Below are positions 1 to 12,043 of a stretch of 64,000 nt of DNA, piece by piece. The translations under genes and the position numbers were made by a program. Under the pieces are notes generated by a model that ran no database searches, was not told where the DNA came from, and worked only from the letters and a program-made list of their open reading frames with translations. Origin of the DNA: Blasia pusilla (Eukaryota; Marchantiophyta; Marchantiopsida; Blasiales); NCBI GenBank assembly GCA_050084515.1, contig CM114271.1, forward strand, positions 2,232,001-2,296,000, written 5' to 3'. The first letter of the stretch is position 1; each line of letters starts with the position of its first letter.

Positions 1-1453
1 TTGGACCACAAGATGGATGGATTTCTCAAGTCTTCGAAAGTGTGGGGTGATAAATAACATCAATACCTTTCCAGATTCGTTCTCTCTCCTCCTCGTCACT
101 TCTCGAATGATCATATTTTGTGGTTGGTCCTCCTAATTTGGGTGCATGTATTTCACGCCAATTGTTTTTATTTTTGTTTTTATTCTTGTGCTTTTCTTGC
201 CTCACGTGTGCATTGGTGAGTTTTGGCCATTTTCTTTATCGTTAGTTGGATTATGTAAAGGAGAACAACGAAAAGAGTAGTAGTAGTAATTATTATGATC
301 ACCATTATTATAATGATATTGTGTGTGTTATAATAATAACATGATGAGGCTTTTGCCTTGTTGGATTCTTCCATTTCTTTATGACCAATCATGGATGGCT
401 TGGGCGTTTGTCCTTGCCATGTCTTGGAGTGTAGGGAAGTACACTAGGACAATCCTTGCATCCACGTTGGGGTAGTGACCATATCACTTTGATGATGATG
501 TAAAAATTTCGTTTGGTGAAATGATTAGTGTGCACCTTGAAGAATCCCTCTAGTAAAAGTGATACAATCAGCCCCATGCATTTGGATTTAGTGGATTGGG
601 GGGTAAAGTGTGGTTAGGGGAGTTTCCTCTTCTTTTTCTTTTTCTTTTTTCTTTCTTTCTTTCTCATGCAGATTGCGTTGTGGTGATGTAGTCGATTTTC
701 ATGCCCTTTTGTTGTTGGATAGAAGCTGAATTGGGCCAATCTTCTTGGTGATGTTGTCCATATTTGATAGATAGGCATGGAGAGTGGTGCAAAATATTTG
801 ATAGATATGCATGAAGATTCCAACTGAATTCCAATGTTAACATTTCCAAAAAAGAAATCTTGCCCACCATTGCAAAATTGACTACACCTCTCCTACAAAG
901 ACACATGTTCTCCATTCACCCTAGAGAAAAATCAAGAATACATTATCTTAATATAATAGATGTTGGTTGCCTTTACAATTCAACACATGCTAATGCTACT
1001 AAAGATGATTCTCTTAACATCCCTAAAAGGTGAACTAAAAGATGTTATTTTGGGAGGACGAAATTGAAGTTTACTACTTGTCCAAAATGATTTTTGGAAA
1101 CTACTTGAGTGTTTAAGTTGAATCAATATAATATTATGAATGTATGGGCTCGGCATGTTCATGAGTACAATCCTTCAAACTCGATTATTTTATGGTTAAA
1201 TTTCATATATCTTGATCATATATAACAAAATTTTTTGAGCATCCAAGCATTTCGAGTTCTTTAATAATTAGGGGTGAATAATGATTTTGGATCTTTGAAT
1301 CTTGTTTCTTTCTTGTTGGATGAGTTCTCCCATCTCAATTTTGTGCTATCATTTCTCTTCCATTTCACTCCGCCATCATACTCTTCCCCTATCCTTTATA
1401 CCAAAGTCCCAAGAAACATTCCAAAAGGAAAGTGAATTTGACTTAACGATTAG
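1..1453. other. AT-rich intergenic DNA
   Basis: No gene is supported here. The stretch is AT-rich and has short low-complexity tracts: an ATT/TAA-rich block near 285-335 and a CT-rich run at about 624-664. The short open frames do not resemble any protein family I know. Confidence 0.6.
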
Positions 1454-1915
1454 GAGAAGCGAGATTTTAACTCCGACATTCTCATATGGAGAAAAAAGTT
1501 CATCATATGAAAATGAACCTTTGGGATTAGAAACCCCAAAAACACAAGAACAAGAATTAAAAACAAGAAGTAGTAAAAGTTTAACCCCCACATTCTCCCC
1601 CACCCAAGAAAGTTTCTTGCTTGAGGTTCCACCTTTGGCTTAAAAACCAAAACAATGGAGGGCAAAAAAAAGACTAACAAACACTAAATTAGAAGAAGTA
1701 AGATCTTAACTAACCCCCTCCCCCATATTCTCCCCTTAAGGAGGTTGCTTACTTGAGCTTTAACCTTATGGTTTAGAAGCCGAAAATAGAAATTTAAACT
1801 AATAAATAATAAATGAAAAGAAGTGAGATTTTAACTCCCACATTCTCCCTCACCGAAAGAAGTGTCGTACGTGACGTTTAACCCTTTGGGTTAGAGAGCG
1901 TAATGAGCAAATTTA
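1454..1915. repeat. Four-unit imperfect tandem repeat
   Basis: Four diverged units of about 112-126 bp start near 1454, 1566, 1691 and 1817. Each opens with a motif like agaagYgagattttaactc, passes through a cattctcc core and closes with a variant of ctttgggttagaa. Open frames read through the array are by-products of the repeat and do not look coding. Confidence 0.75.
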
Positions 1916-2640
1916 TTTTATTTATATATATATAGTCGCGCCTCCACTGCTGTTTGCCGTTTTGGGTGGCGTTCCCCAAACAGAAAGATTCCTGGGAAGA
2001 TTCTATGATTCGACACCTGGAACTGTGGACGACAACTGAGAAACGCCAATTCCGTCCGTCCCTTTTTGGTCGTGCGTTGGGAATAGGTGACCGTCCATCA
2101 CGTGTGTACCGGGCCCTGTACGTCTGTATGTCCTGACGTGCAGTCAGACATTTCTTGTCGCTTTGGTGACGGTAGCCCCCCATTACCACCGTCAGTTTCG
2201 TCACTGTGCCTCTTCCCTCTGATCTGACCTGACCTGACCAGAGCAGACCTGACTCGACTAGGCCGGGCGCGGCGAATGGACGTCGACTCCTGTAAACTCT
2301 GTAACTCCTTAGAGTTAACTGATAACTGATAAGTGGCGAGTTCCTACGGTCAACGGTTAACGACACGTCGTGCGCTCTGGCCTTACTTGGTTCCGTCAAC
2401 CGAACCCGCAGTTTACGTCCGTCCGGTAGCGCATGGAATATCTTTGGGTATCCACCGGTTTCCACCGGTTCCAAGTCCCTAACGCCAAGGGCACGTCGGC
2501 TTCGATGATCCCCCCACCCCTCAATGGGACGCCCTTACGGCCCTACGGCGGCCCCGTGTTGTCATCTGGCGTATCGCCTGTATAGCGAACGGGGCACGGT
2601 GAGAGGTATCCGTTAGTTTGTTACGGCGATCGTCATAAAC
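1916..2640. other. GC-rich island without a recognised gene
   Basis: After a TATATATATA tract (about 1923-1932) the base composition turns GC-rich and CpG-rich until about 2640. A 198-codon minus-strand frame crosses the island, but its translation is Arg/Ser-rich, low in hydrophobic pattern and unlike any family I recognise. It could be a promoter/5' region of a lost gene or an old insertion. A direct-repeat-like run of ctgac words lies near 2222-2252. Confidence 0.45.
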
Positions 2641-5600
2641 ACTCCATTTGTAAAATGTGTTCTATGGGAAACTTTATGGATATCTTTTCTCGTATGGTGA
2701 GTGCTTTGAGTGGCACTAATATGGGGTCTCGAGGGCTATTATAAATGGGATTCTCCTCTATGAGCATATTTCCATGTAAGATGGATTTTGGAGAGTCGAA
2801 ATTTTCATCAAACAAGTAGGACCACTCGAACAAGAGTTTTAAAGATTCCATGGCAAGAGCAACAACCCATCATTTTGAGGGTGGGAACACAACAACAACC
2901 CCTTGGACTCAACAAATGTCATTTTCCATGTGTATTTCATACCCTCCACATCTATATACCAAATAGTTGGTGCCGGTGCTATGCACGAATGGTATAAAAA
3001 GCATCCGATCTATCCCTTGTTGTCTCCCTCTCTTGAAAGGACACTTGTCAACACCGTGAAAATCCTTAGAGGACATGTGTCAACTCCTAAGGAGGGTTTC
3101 CTCTAACCCCGTTCTCTTCTCACTTTACAAATTGGAGGATGCAATTTTTTGTAGTTGCTCTTTGCGGTCCCTACACACACTCTCCTTTTTTTCCTCCTCG
3201 TCTAAGCTATCCACATGTTCAATAATTATTTTCTCTCCCACTCCTCTGGTTTGTTTATATTCCTTCAAGACTCCTTTAACACGAGTTTATGCTCGTGTTA
3301 ACTAGGGGTAACATAGAGATCATTGGTAGAGTAACATTGCTAAATAGGGATCTGTGCATGGCACGGTCCCTCACGTATTCTTACTAGTATTGTATATCAT
3401 GCAATGCACCGTCAAGAACCAAGGACTAGAATTCATACCGTGGTTTGTTAGCACACAAATAAGCTGCCAATTTTGTCACGAGGACAACAATTGGAATTAG
3501 AATCCAATAGCACCACCTCATGGGATGAAACAAAGGATGGAATTTCCCCTACAATGCATTGATAAAAAAAAATGACCTGATAAAAAAATTTACAATGATA
3601 TGGAAAATGTGATGAAAAATGAAAAACATTATGACAATGGAAATACACAACAACAAAAATAGAAAAAAATGGAATGAATGACACATGGCATTCGTGCAAC
3701 ATCTTATATCTCTCTAGGGGTAATTTTAGTAATAACAATATAGATTTGTATGGTATGACGAAGCCATAGTTTGACTTGCAAGCCCATGCATTCTATGAAA
3801 TTGTATCCAACAAATGTTATAGATTCCCCATACCAATCTAATTTTTTTTAAATGATGCAAAGAGAGAATTTCTATGCCTAGTTTCACAATAACCTATTTT
3901 TTTATTCCCAAAAAAGAAAAGAAAATTTGTATTGTCCTTGATCCAAGTGTGGACTACCCATGCAAGGCAAATTTGAGGAAAATTTCCTCATACTTTCCGT
4001 AAAGTGATTTAAATGTTTTGAATATGATTAATTTATTAGGGGCTCTTGTGGGAGTTTCACTTTTGTAACTATAGATATGTTATGTGATGTCATTGCAAAT
4101 ATCATTTTAATGTCTTAAGACGTCTCGCTTGATCTTAGTGGTCTTTTATTTTTCTCTTGTTTAAATCCTCTTGGTGTTTGGTATATGAGATATCCAAACT
4201 TTCTTTCATGTTGATTACCTCTATCACAAGTGGATAATTCAGTTTCTCTTACATTAACTTTGGTTGCGATTTTTTATGGACGTGTAACTTTTGTTCTTAT
4301 TCAAGTTCAAGGTCCGGGGAGTATTTTTCTTTGAGCAAGACTAAGGTTTTCCTGACTTTTTATAAAAGTCTACAATTTTCCCCAAATTCAGCCTACTTTT
4401 ACAGAAAGTACAAAACAAAAATTTTATACTTTCCGCAAAAAAATCATAATTTTAACCTGCCAACTATACTCACAATCCCAACTCTCCCTAGATATTAGTC
4501 CCATTCCACCCGCTAAATGGGCTTTTAATGGACTTTTTTTCTCATCAATATTGCATCCAACTGCTTATTTCAAGGGAGAATCTACAATTGTGGCTGGCGA
4601 AAATCCCACATAATCCTTAACAAAATATTCCCCATTCTAACTAGCAACCGAATACAACATGTTTTAAAAAAAGTAAAAAAAATGAAATCAAATATAACAG
4701 AAAAAAAAGAAATAAATATGCACATGATTAACCACGATTAACCAAATATTCTCTAGCGAGCGTGGTCTGCGGGTAGAACCAACTCTGACCGGAGGCGGTT
4801 TGGCGCAGGCGCACCGCACCGCACCGGCGGTTTCGAACTGTGGGACGACGCGCCGTTTAGGGACGACGCACATAGCTTTCCGTGAGGCGCGCGGACGGCG
4901 CTCTGTATCCGGCCCCTTTTCTCTGCTTGAGGAGGGGAGCCGAGGACTACACTACTACTGCACCGGAACCTTTAAGCAAAAGGGATACCGCTCTACGGGC
5001 CCGTGTCAATAACGATAGCCTTCCGTAGATCCCGTTCGAGGTAGTCGATTGCTCTCCTACTTAACCCAAGCCCCCACTTACCAAAACACATAAGAGTTCC
5101 CTTGGAGGCGTTTCCCATTTTTTGGGAATTTTAATCCATCTATATTTCCATATTATTAAGGGTTGATGATTTTCGAGAAAACTTTTTCCACAAGATGGAC
5201 AATTTAATTAGATTTTTTGGGCGCCATGATTATTTAGGACATGCAAAGTCCAAGATTTACACCACTTAAATGAAAACATGAGACCCTTGCATGACTCTAG
5301 AAAGAAAATGGTGTTGGGATGGTAAGAGGAGCTTTAAACTTTGGGTTTGAGTTGAGTCCCAATATATATTGTCGACCTCAATCCCCTTATTTGTGCATTT
5401 CAAATGGGTTTGGAAGCACAATCAATGGATATAGTCGAGCTTTACAACTCCCTCTTGGAGTCATGGTGGGTTTAAGGTTCTACTGTTTGAGTGTATATGA
5501 TCAAAATGGAGAATGAGAATTTTCTAAGACTAGTACCAACATTTTGTAAAGTCGATTGATATTGATAGAAAACATATATGACTTCTGTTATCAAAAGAAT

Positions 5601-5795
5601 ATGATTTCCAAATGGTACATCGACTCGTCATACTCAACCAAAATGTATATTGGTTGAGTCATGACCTGAATCAAGGAGGTGCACAATAGCTTGCACAATA
5701 GGGGCTAGAGAGCAAGGTCAGATCTTACATTAAGCAAGACGATTAAGGTGGGATGGGAGACATGGATCACCTCCTTATAATGGATTCACGAGTAT
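2641..5795. other. AT-rich intergenic DNA with one dispersed repeat and a small GC-rich patch
   Basis: No gene is supported. The segment at about 3010-3110 (gtcaacaccgtgaaaatcct ... ggagggtttcctctaacccc) is repeated with divergence in the same orientation at about 20310-20405. A short GC-rich patch at about 4755-5030 carries runs of caccgcaccgcaccgg, but no tRNA fold or family match could be seen. Everything else is AT-rich with short open frames only. Confidence 0.55.
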
Positions 5796-5977
5796 TTGTA
5801 AAATATCTTCCACGAGGTCAGAGGACAACCTAAAGAGGTCAAAGATAACTTGCTGAAGACTAGAATAACCTTAGAGAGTAGCTTTTCCCCTTGTAAAATG
5901 TCTTCCGCGAGGTCAAAAGACAACCTCAAGAGGTCAAAGATAACTTGCTGAATAACCTAAGAGACTTGCTTTTCCCC
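5796..5977. repeat. Two-unit tandem duplication
   Basis: Two units of about 95 and 87 bp (5796-5890 and 5891-5977) share the core aggtcaaagataacttgctg and both end in ttttcccc. A diverged relative lies at about 48732-48815. The adjoining 5981-6050 sequence is, in reverse complement, the same repeat found as two tandem units at about 20027-20170. These are therefore pieces of one dispersed repeat. Confidence 0.7.
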
Positions 5978-6235
5978 TTGGAGGAAGAATCAAAGAAGCA
6001 GCCTCCGGATCCTAAACTGCCATCGCTCATTCCTCCCACGAAAGCCTCGTAAGAAAAGAGAACCCTAAATATGGAACAATAAGAAAAGAAAGCCTTGACG
6101 AAAAAAAAGGGTGATAGAAAACTCATCCGGACTTTGAAAAAAATTTCGATAATCGAATACTTGAAGGCTACAACCCGCAAATAAAAACTCAACCTCTAGA
6201 GAGACGGGAGAGGTCGTCCTTTGCATTCGTATCTG

Positions 6236-6334
6236 TTTAACCGGCTGGAATGAAAAAAACTTCGATAATTCCCGCACGGTTTTGTAGAGACCGGAAATGT
6301 ACCGGTTGACAGGCAAAAACTCCCGGGACCCTGG
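6236..6334 (-). repeat. 100-bp dispersed repeat, copy 1
   Basis: In reverse complement this segment matches 31657-31756 over its whole length, including the shared core aaccggtacatttccggtct followed by ctacaaaacc. At the other copy it lies about 207 bp upstream of the methyltransferase start codon. Here it lies 90 bp upstream of a short GC-rich open frame, but in the opposite orientation relative to that frame. Confidence 0.8.
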
Positions 6335-7330
6335 TTCGACCTTCGGAGAGCAAAGTCCATACCTCACAAGCACAAGTCTCAAGTTGTAGTAACGATCGTC
6401 ACCTGCTGCTGCAGCAGCAACAAATGGCGGATGAACTCGCAGGGATCCGGGAAAGGCAAGCGCGCGAGCATTGAAAGTTCAGGAGCGACACTCGACAGGA
6501 AATTTTTTTTTTTTTAAAACGGACTGAGGTGCTCACGACGATGAACAGATGCGAATTCGCAAGCAGATGCATATTCGCTGACATGTGTCACAGTTGATTT
6601 ACGTACCTTCGAAGTCTCACGGATCGTTCGGAAGACTCTTCCCTGATTCTACTTCCTTACTTCCTTCTTCCTTCCTTCCTTCCTTCCTCCCTACAAAACA
6701 ATATTCTGCCTGGACACGACGACGACTTCTGGAAAGCCGTAGGGTGCGTTGCGGAGGTCTCTTCGCTCTCCCATGGATGCTGTTCGTCAGCTCCGGAGTC
6801 CGGACCTCGACTTCGTTCGTTCAATCGAGGACACCATGGGCCCCCACCGGCTCTGGCGCCTCGATTATCGTCGTCGTCGTCTTCGTGGCACATCCAATGC
6901 TTCGCGGCCATAGCTGCGCCGGTCTATCGCTCCGCTTTGCGTCCTCGTGCTTTGGCGGTCAGTGTGGCGATCGCCGTTCATCACTTGCCGGTTTCCGTTC
7001 CACCGGCGGCAACGGTACCTTTAGAGCGCACCTTTAGCGTGCCGGCAGCTCGACAGGGTTTGGGGCTACTGCGCACGACTGAAAGCTCACGGAGTCACGG
7101 ATTCCCGCAGTGCAGAGTTGACGACAGAAGTAGCGAAGAACTAACCGGACTGCGTCCAGCGATCAACGCAGTCCGGTGGGCGTACGTAAGAGAGTCAAGA
7201 GGACAGGTCTCAAATCATATCCCATACATAGTCTCGGACGTGCATGTTTACGGTTTTGTGCCACAAATGGTGGGTATCCACCATTGGGCCGGTTGTGGTT
7301 TTCACGTATTCGATTCTTTGAGTTCTTTTT
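6335..7330 (+). other. GC-rich island with an orphan start-like ORF and a (TTCC)n tract
   Basis: This stretch resembles the 5' end of a gene but no full gene follows. A 16-bp palindrome of CTG/CAG repeats (6404-6419) precedes an ATG at 6424 that opens a 16-codon frame (starting MADELAGIRER) closed by TGA at 6472-6474. A (TTCC)n tract follows at about 6652-6690. A longer plus-strand frame (6585-7037) is Ser/Arg/Phe-rich and not recognisable. It may be a broken or relocated first exon and promoter. The evidence is weak. Confidence 0.35.
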
Positions 7331-9243
7331 TTTAATTCGGATGGGTTTTCCATTGCACGTTTTTTATCAAATCCTCTTTTCTTTTCATACAAATCTCTTA
7401 TCATAAATCAAACCAAAAACATCTCACATAAACAAATATATCTCGAATGGGTAAGGGCATTTCACATCCCCTACCTCCCTCCAAGAGACACCCAATCTGA
7501 CATAGGGATGGCCCACTCTTCTAGGTCCTTGACCTTAAAATGGAGACTATCCATTCTTATGTTTGCAAGGTGTTGTATTGATGAGCTACCTCCCCAACTT
7601 TATATGGCCATACAAACTAAAACATCCATCCGGGAGTCCAATCTAGATGTCCATAATTGAACCTGACATAAGGAGGTGCATGTCTATCTCCTGTGACACT
7701 CCAAACACAAATAGTAGAAAATTGTAAAAAATAATTTGAATATGGATGTCTAGAAAATGAGATGTCATAATATCCATTCTCTTATGGAAAAATTAGAAAC
7801 ATTCCATTAGTAGGTTTCAAATTAGTATTTGGATGTTGGAAAACTTTGATTTCTAATTATTATTTGAAAATTTTTTATTAGTAGGAAGAGGATGACAATC
7901 ATGGGATACCATAACTTCATGTCGTGTCATGAAATTACGGTAGTGGTCATACTCCCAAATTTGGGATTTCTTCAAAGGCATATAATTATGTTTTAGTGTC
8001 GTTTACAATCAATGAAAATATGGGAGATGGTTGTTGAGCCCAAGATAGTACATGAATAGAGAAGAGAGGTCCACACACATGTCCATCCTTGCTTGTAATT
8101 AGGTTGGTTAGTTTGTGGTTAATTTACCCTATTGAGTAACCATACACATCTATTCTCTAGAAGCGTTGTAGACAACATGTCCACAGAAAATCTCGACAGG
8201 ATTTCAAAAGAGCTTACAATATGACACAAGTAGAACTCCTTCGAATTAAGAGGCCATGCAAATGAGAATTGGGTGCTCGACCCAATATCCCTTATGACAC
8301 ATAACCCTTTATGTTCCTCCAAGTTTGTAGGAACAAGCCCTAGGAATCACTTTGATGCAAGAAGTCAAAGGTTTCCTAGATTGATCAATAACTTCTCCGA
8401 GTGACAGATATCGCACTCCTTTAGATCTAGACTCAATCTCTAATAGCAGTTCTTAGTTCCAAATCAATATGCTCAAAGTTCTCCATGATGAAATACACTT
8501 ATCAAATTGACAATATGGCCTGTTAGGTTTTTGGATTCTAGCCATCGCATGTCCACCATTGAAAAAATACGGGTAGCAAAATATGAAGTGAGAGGATTCC
8601 AAATATTTGCAACCCTCTCACTCCAATTCTTCAGTAGGATCAATTCATTAATCCTATTGCAAAAATTGCACCCAAGTTGCGAGATGTCTTTGAAGTTGGC
8701 ACTTGAAGGCTAGCGTCTCTCTCTTTAATAATCAAGCAACTAAAATAGTTGAAGGTATATGATGTCCTATTTGTACAAGTATGTTCTTACCACCGGCTCT
8801 AGTGCTACCTTTTCTATAGTATCGCCACCTAATATATTATGCACCATATCTTAGCCCAAAATATGGGCATGTCTAATTTGCGGACAATAAGTGAGTTAAA
8901 TCATCAACTTGATCAAGGTCTTGTTGCTACCCTTGCCACTAAGACACAAGTAGTGTCCCAATGGTGTCAATTGAGGATTAAGATAAGTGACATCTGAAGC
9001 ATTTGTTATACCCATACACATTGCTATCATCATCCATACACTCATAAAAGAAGACACCATATCTAATCATAGAATCCATACATCTTTGTGATTGCTAAGA
9101 GGAAAAAATTTGGATGGTCATATGGAGTATTATGGACCCATTGTTGATCACCTTCTTATCATCAATGTCGTTCGAGTAATTATATATCTACAACTATCTA
9201 TCTTATGTACATGTGAGACATATTTATTATTTCTCTTAAGGAA
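7331..9243. other. AT-rich intergenic DNA
   Basis: No gene or RNA is supported. The piece at about 9010-9100 (acattgctatcatcatccat and onward) has a diverged copy at about 19880-19970. The 8100-8720 part has slightly higher complexity, but its frames carry many stops and no family could be assigned. Confidence 0.5.
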
Positions 9244-9525
9244 CATGGTTGCATAAGAACCAATAAGTCCATCCTTAAGACAAACATGCACGGACAAGTC
9301 CGGATATGTTTGGAGTCATGGATTGCAAGAGATGGGGGCCACACTTATTGCTCGTGATAAGATATAGGGCAAGGGAGCAAGGGGGAAGGGGGAAGGGAAT
9401 GGAGGTAGGAGGAGGAAGCAATGAGTACGCACAGAACACAAAGGCGATGAGGGGGAGTTGGGGCCCATATGAACAAGTCCTTCCATAGGACGGATAGACA
9501 TGGACTTTGTCCACATGCAACCTTT
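9244..9525. mobile_element. hAT-like MITE, copy 1
   Basis: The 282-bp element starts CATGGTTGCA and ends TGCAACCTTT, giving short terminal inverted repeats around GGTTGCA. It is flanked by an 8-bp near-duplicate, ttaaggaa and tcaaggaa (7 of 8). Its body and its 3' part (gacatggactttgtccacat) match elements at 19159-19491 and 46558-46825. It shows no coding capacity. Confidence 0.75.
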
Positions 9526-9635
9526 TCAAGGAATCCAAGCAAGACGTTGAGTCAAACATACCATGTACTACTCTCATAAATATCCATCACCTAGTCCTAG
9601 TATGGTGGCCGCACTTCTGGCTAATTCACACAACA

Positions 9636-9895
9636 TACAATGCAAGCCTATAGATATCCTAGCCAAACTTAGGTCAAGTGCTCCATCAATGTTGAAAAGG
9701 TGACAGGACACCCATAGTACTTCCAAAATATACTATGTTGTGCGCATACATATCGCTACACAACATACATCGCTGGTCGCATCTACACCACACAACGCCG
9801 ATCTTCCTCACACAAGGGTTGATCCACACATGTATAAAAATCAACTCATACATATACATGGAGATCACACCTCGGGCCAGCCCCCCCCCCCTCCA
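9636..9895 (-). mobile_element. Scrambled minus-strand fragment of the DNMT-bearing retrotransposon family
   Basis: Two pieces of the same family are joined here on the minus strand. 9735-9868 is the reverse complement of the LTR start found after copy A at 17917-18049 and is preceded by a G-run like a polypurine tract (9881-9892). 9636-9735 resembles the integrase C-terminal coding region just before the PHD finger. On the minus strand the LTR piece comes before the coding piece, the reverse of a normal 3' end, so this is a rearranged or tandem remnant. Confidence 0.6.
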
Positions 9896-10589
9896 ACGTG
9901 GTAGGACCGGACGTGGTGGAAGGTCAACGTGGTGACAAGGCTACCAAGTGGGGGTGGATGTGGTGGAGCTGAGTACGTGGTAGGAGTGGAACCATACCAG
10001 GTTGAGTCAGGTTACAGGCCGCGTGTGGGGATAGGCGGAGAGGTTTGCGCGACATGATGTTTTCGGGCATGACGAGGATTTGCGAAAATTGACGATGGAG
10101 TGTCAGTGCGCATGATGCCGACGGGTTGTCCGCATCTGTTGACGGGAGGATCGACCCGTTGGTTGAGGAGAGTGTCGTGTTGCAGAGGTTGCCGTGTCAC
10201 ATGAGGGAATGCGTGTTGACGATGCAGTAGGTTGGAGGGCGTGATCAGGTTACCCATTCGAGTCCTTTTTCGCACTTGTCGTGTGTGATTGAGAGTGTTG
10301 GATATCGGGTAGTAGCTGGTACTAGGTGGGTGCAATGATGGTGACGAGTGTAGATTCTGTTCATGTGTAGCATGTTGGTGGATATACGGCGGTTGCCACA
10401 TAGGGGTCGCATGTATGACCGGAGAGTGTCGCTAGGTTAGGTGAGTAAGTTGGGAGGCTTATGGTGAGCCCGAGTGTCGAGGGTGCATGAGGTCGGGTAT
10501 GTCATCACGAGACTGATGTTAGCATAGGTGAGCTAGTGAGGAGTGTGGGAGACTCTCAGTGAGTCTGAGTGCTTGAGCGGATGAGATAG

Positions 10590-12043
10590 GGTTTGTCATC
10601 ACGGCGTTCTTCCAGGGTTCAGAAGAACAAGGTAGTGCAAGCAGTGGTAGTGGTGTGACACGGAGTGGAGTGAGATACCGAGGGGTTACCAGTGAGGAGC
10701 TACCTTGACATCCATCCGTGGTTGGATCGTCATCACTAGACAATGGGTCTGGTGACAAGATCGCACACAGAGACAGTAGTACTTAGCAAGAGATGGACGA
10801 CATGGGCCATCGGGGCATGCGTCGTTTCTTGAGTGTAGTGGGCACCATCGACTTAGATGATTTTATCGAGGAGTTCGACACATGGTGCAACTTTGAGGAG
10901 ATACGGACTCTGACATGGTTCAACCCTTTCATGGCATGGAAGGGGTTGTTCCAGCACTTGGAGGGTTCTCTGATGGATGACTACATGGAGTTTTGATCAC
11001 TATATTCAGTAGAGATCGATGCCTGGAGGATGTATTGGGCTCTAGGGTATGTGTCCAATAGTGGTCGCGAGGCATATGATGGCATTGTGAGAGGAGAGAG
11101 ACCCACACCATCAGCTCGGAGACTAGATGGAGAGGAGGGCAGTGAGATAGGCAATGTGGTAGAGGCCTCTGGTGGTAGAGGGCCACCCAGCTTCAGGCAT
11201 ATGATGGCACAGAAGTGGAGTTCTTTTGACAGATTGGGGAAGAGCTAGATAGGCGTGTGGTAGAGGACGACAAGTCAAGAGTCTGGTGGATTTTCAGCGA
11301 CGATCGGGTGAGAGTCTGAGAGAGGCATTCACACGCATGAGGAGGTTGATCATTGCTACGTATGGAGTGACTAAGGCACAGTTAGTCCAGTATTGGTATG
11401 GGGTTCTGGATCGAGAACTACGGAGGAGAGTCCGAGATGCGGTGTTGATTCACACAACGAAGCCCACATTGAAGGTGGTCTTTGAGTTGTCTGAGCATAT
11501 TGAGCTCAACATGAGTGAGGAGCAAGTAGTGACCGCTGGATTTTCTCGAGAGTTGACGGGTCCACGAGCGCCGGTGACCCCACAGGTGCCACAGCGAGCA
11601 CCAGTACCACGGGAGCGGGCCAATGTGCCCAGAGAGCAGGGCGGGTACCGTGAGCCTATGAGACATGACCCGTACCTACATATGTTGCCCAACAGGGACC
11701 AATGTGGTCTTGTTGGAGGTGTGGAGGGGCCCATAGGCAGAGAGACTGCCCACAGCATGGGAGAGGACCACAAGCGCCTCCGATTGCTCAAGAGCCACAG
11801 AGGATGGCCCCACCACAACACTCGTGTGACTATTGCCACAGATATGGTCACACTAGGGATAGGTGTTTTGACCTTCGCCGAGAGGCACGTCCAGAGGTAG
11901 GCCAAGGGCTTGGGGGCGGTCGTCCTGGAGGAGGTTGGGGAGTTCTTCCTGGACGTGGTGGTAGGGGACCACCACCAGCCAGAGGAGATGGAGCAGGAGC
12001 ACCAGAGCCGACTCTTCTCTCACGCATCGATCAGTTGGAGTAG
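10590..12043 (+). pseudogene. Copy A gag (retrotransposon capsid/nucleocapsid), broken
   Basis: The product would be the structural Gag polyprotein that packages element RNA in cytoplasmic particles. The capsid-like part contains FNPFMAWKGLFQHLEG (about 10919-10968), also present in copies B and C, followed by SGESLREAFTRMRRLI. Two nucleocapsid zinc knuckles are clear: C-x2-C-x4-H-x4-C at about 11711-11755 and again at 11825-11866, then an Arg/Gly-rich tail. Breaks include TGA at 10994-10996 (apparently CGA to TGA), frame changes near 11250 and 11690, and TAG at 12041-12043 where copy B also has a stop. The start is uncertain. By comparison with copy B it should lie near 10590, where the ATG seems lost. 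Confidence 0.75.

Noticed and set aside
1878-2474. 198-codon minus-strand frame in the GC-rich island
   Set aside because: No recognisable motif, domain or sensible hydrophobic pattern. Long frames are common by chance in GC-rich DNA.
4740-5030. Possible tRNA or rRNA fragment in a GC-rich patch
   Set aside because: No cloverleaf, T-loop (GTTCRANNC) or conserved rRNA word could be found.
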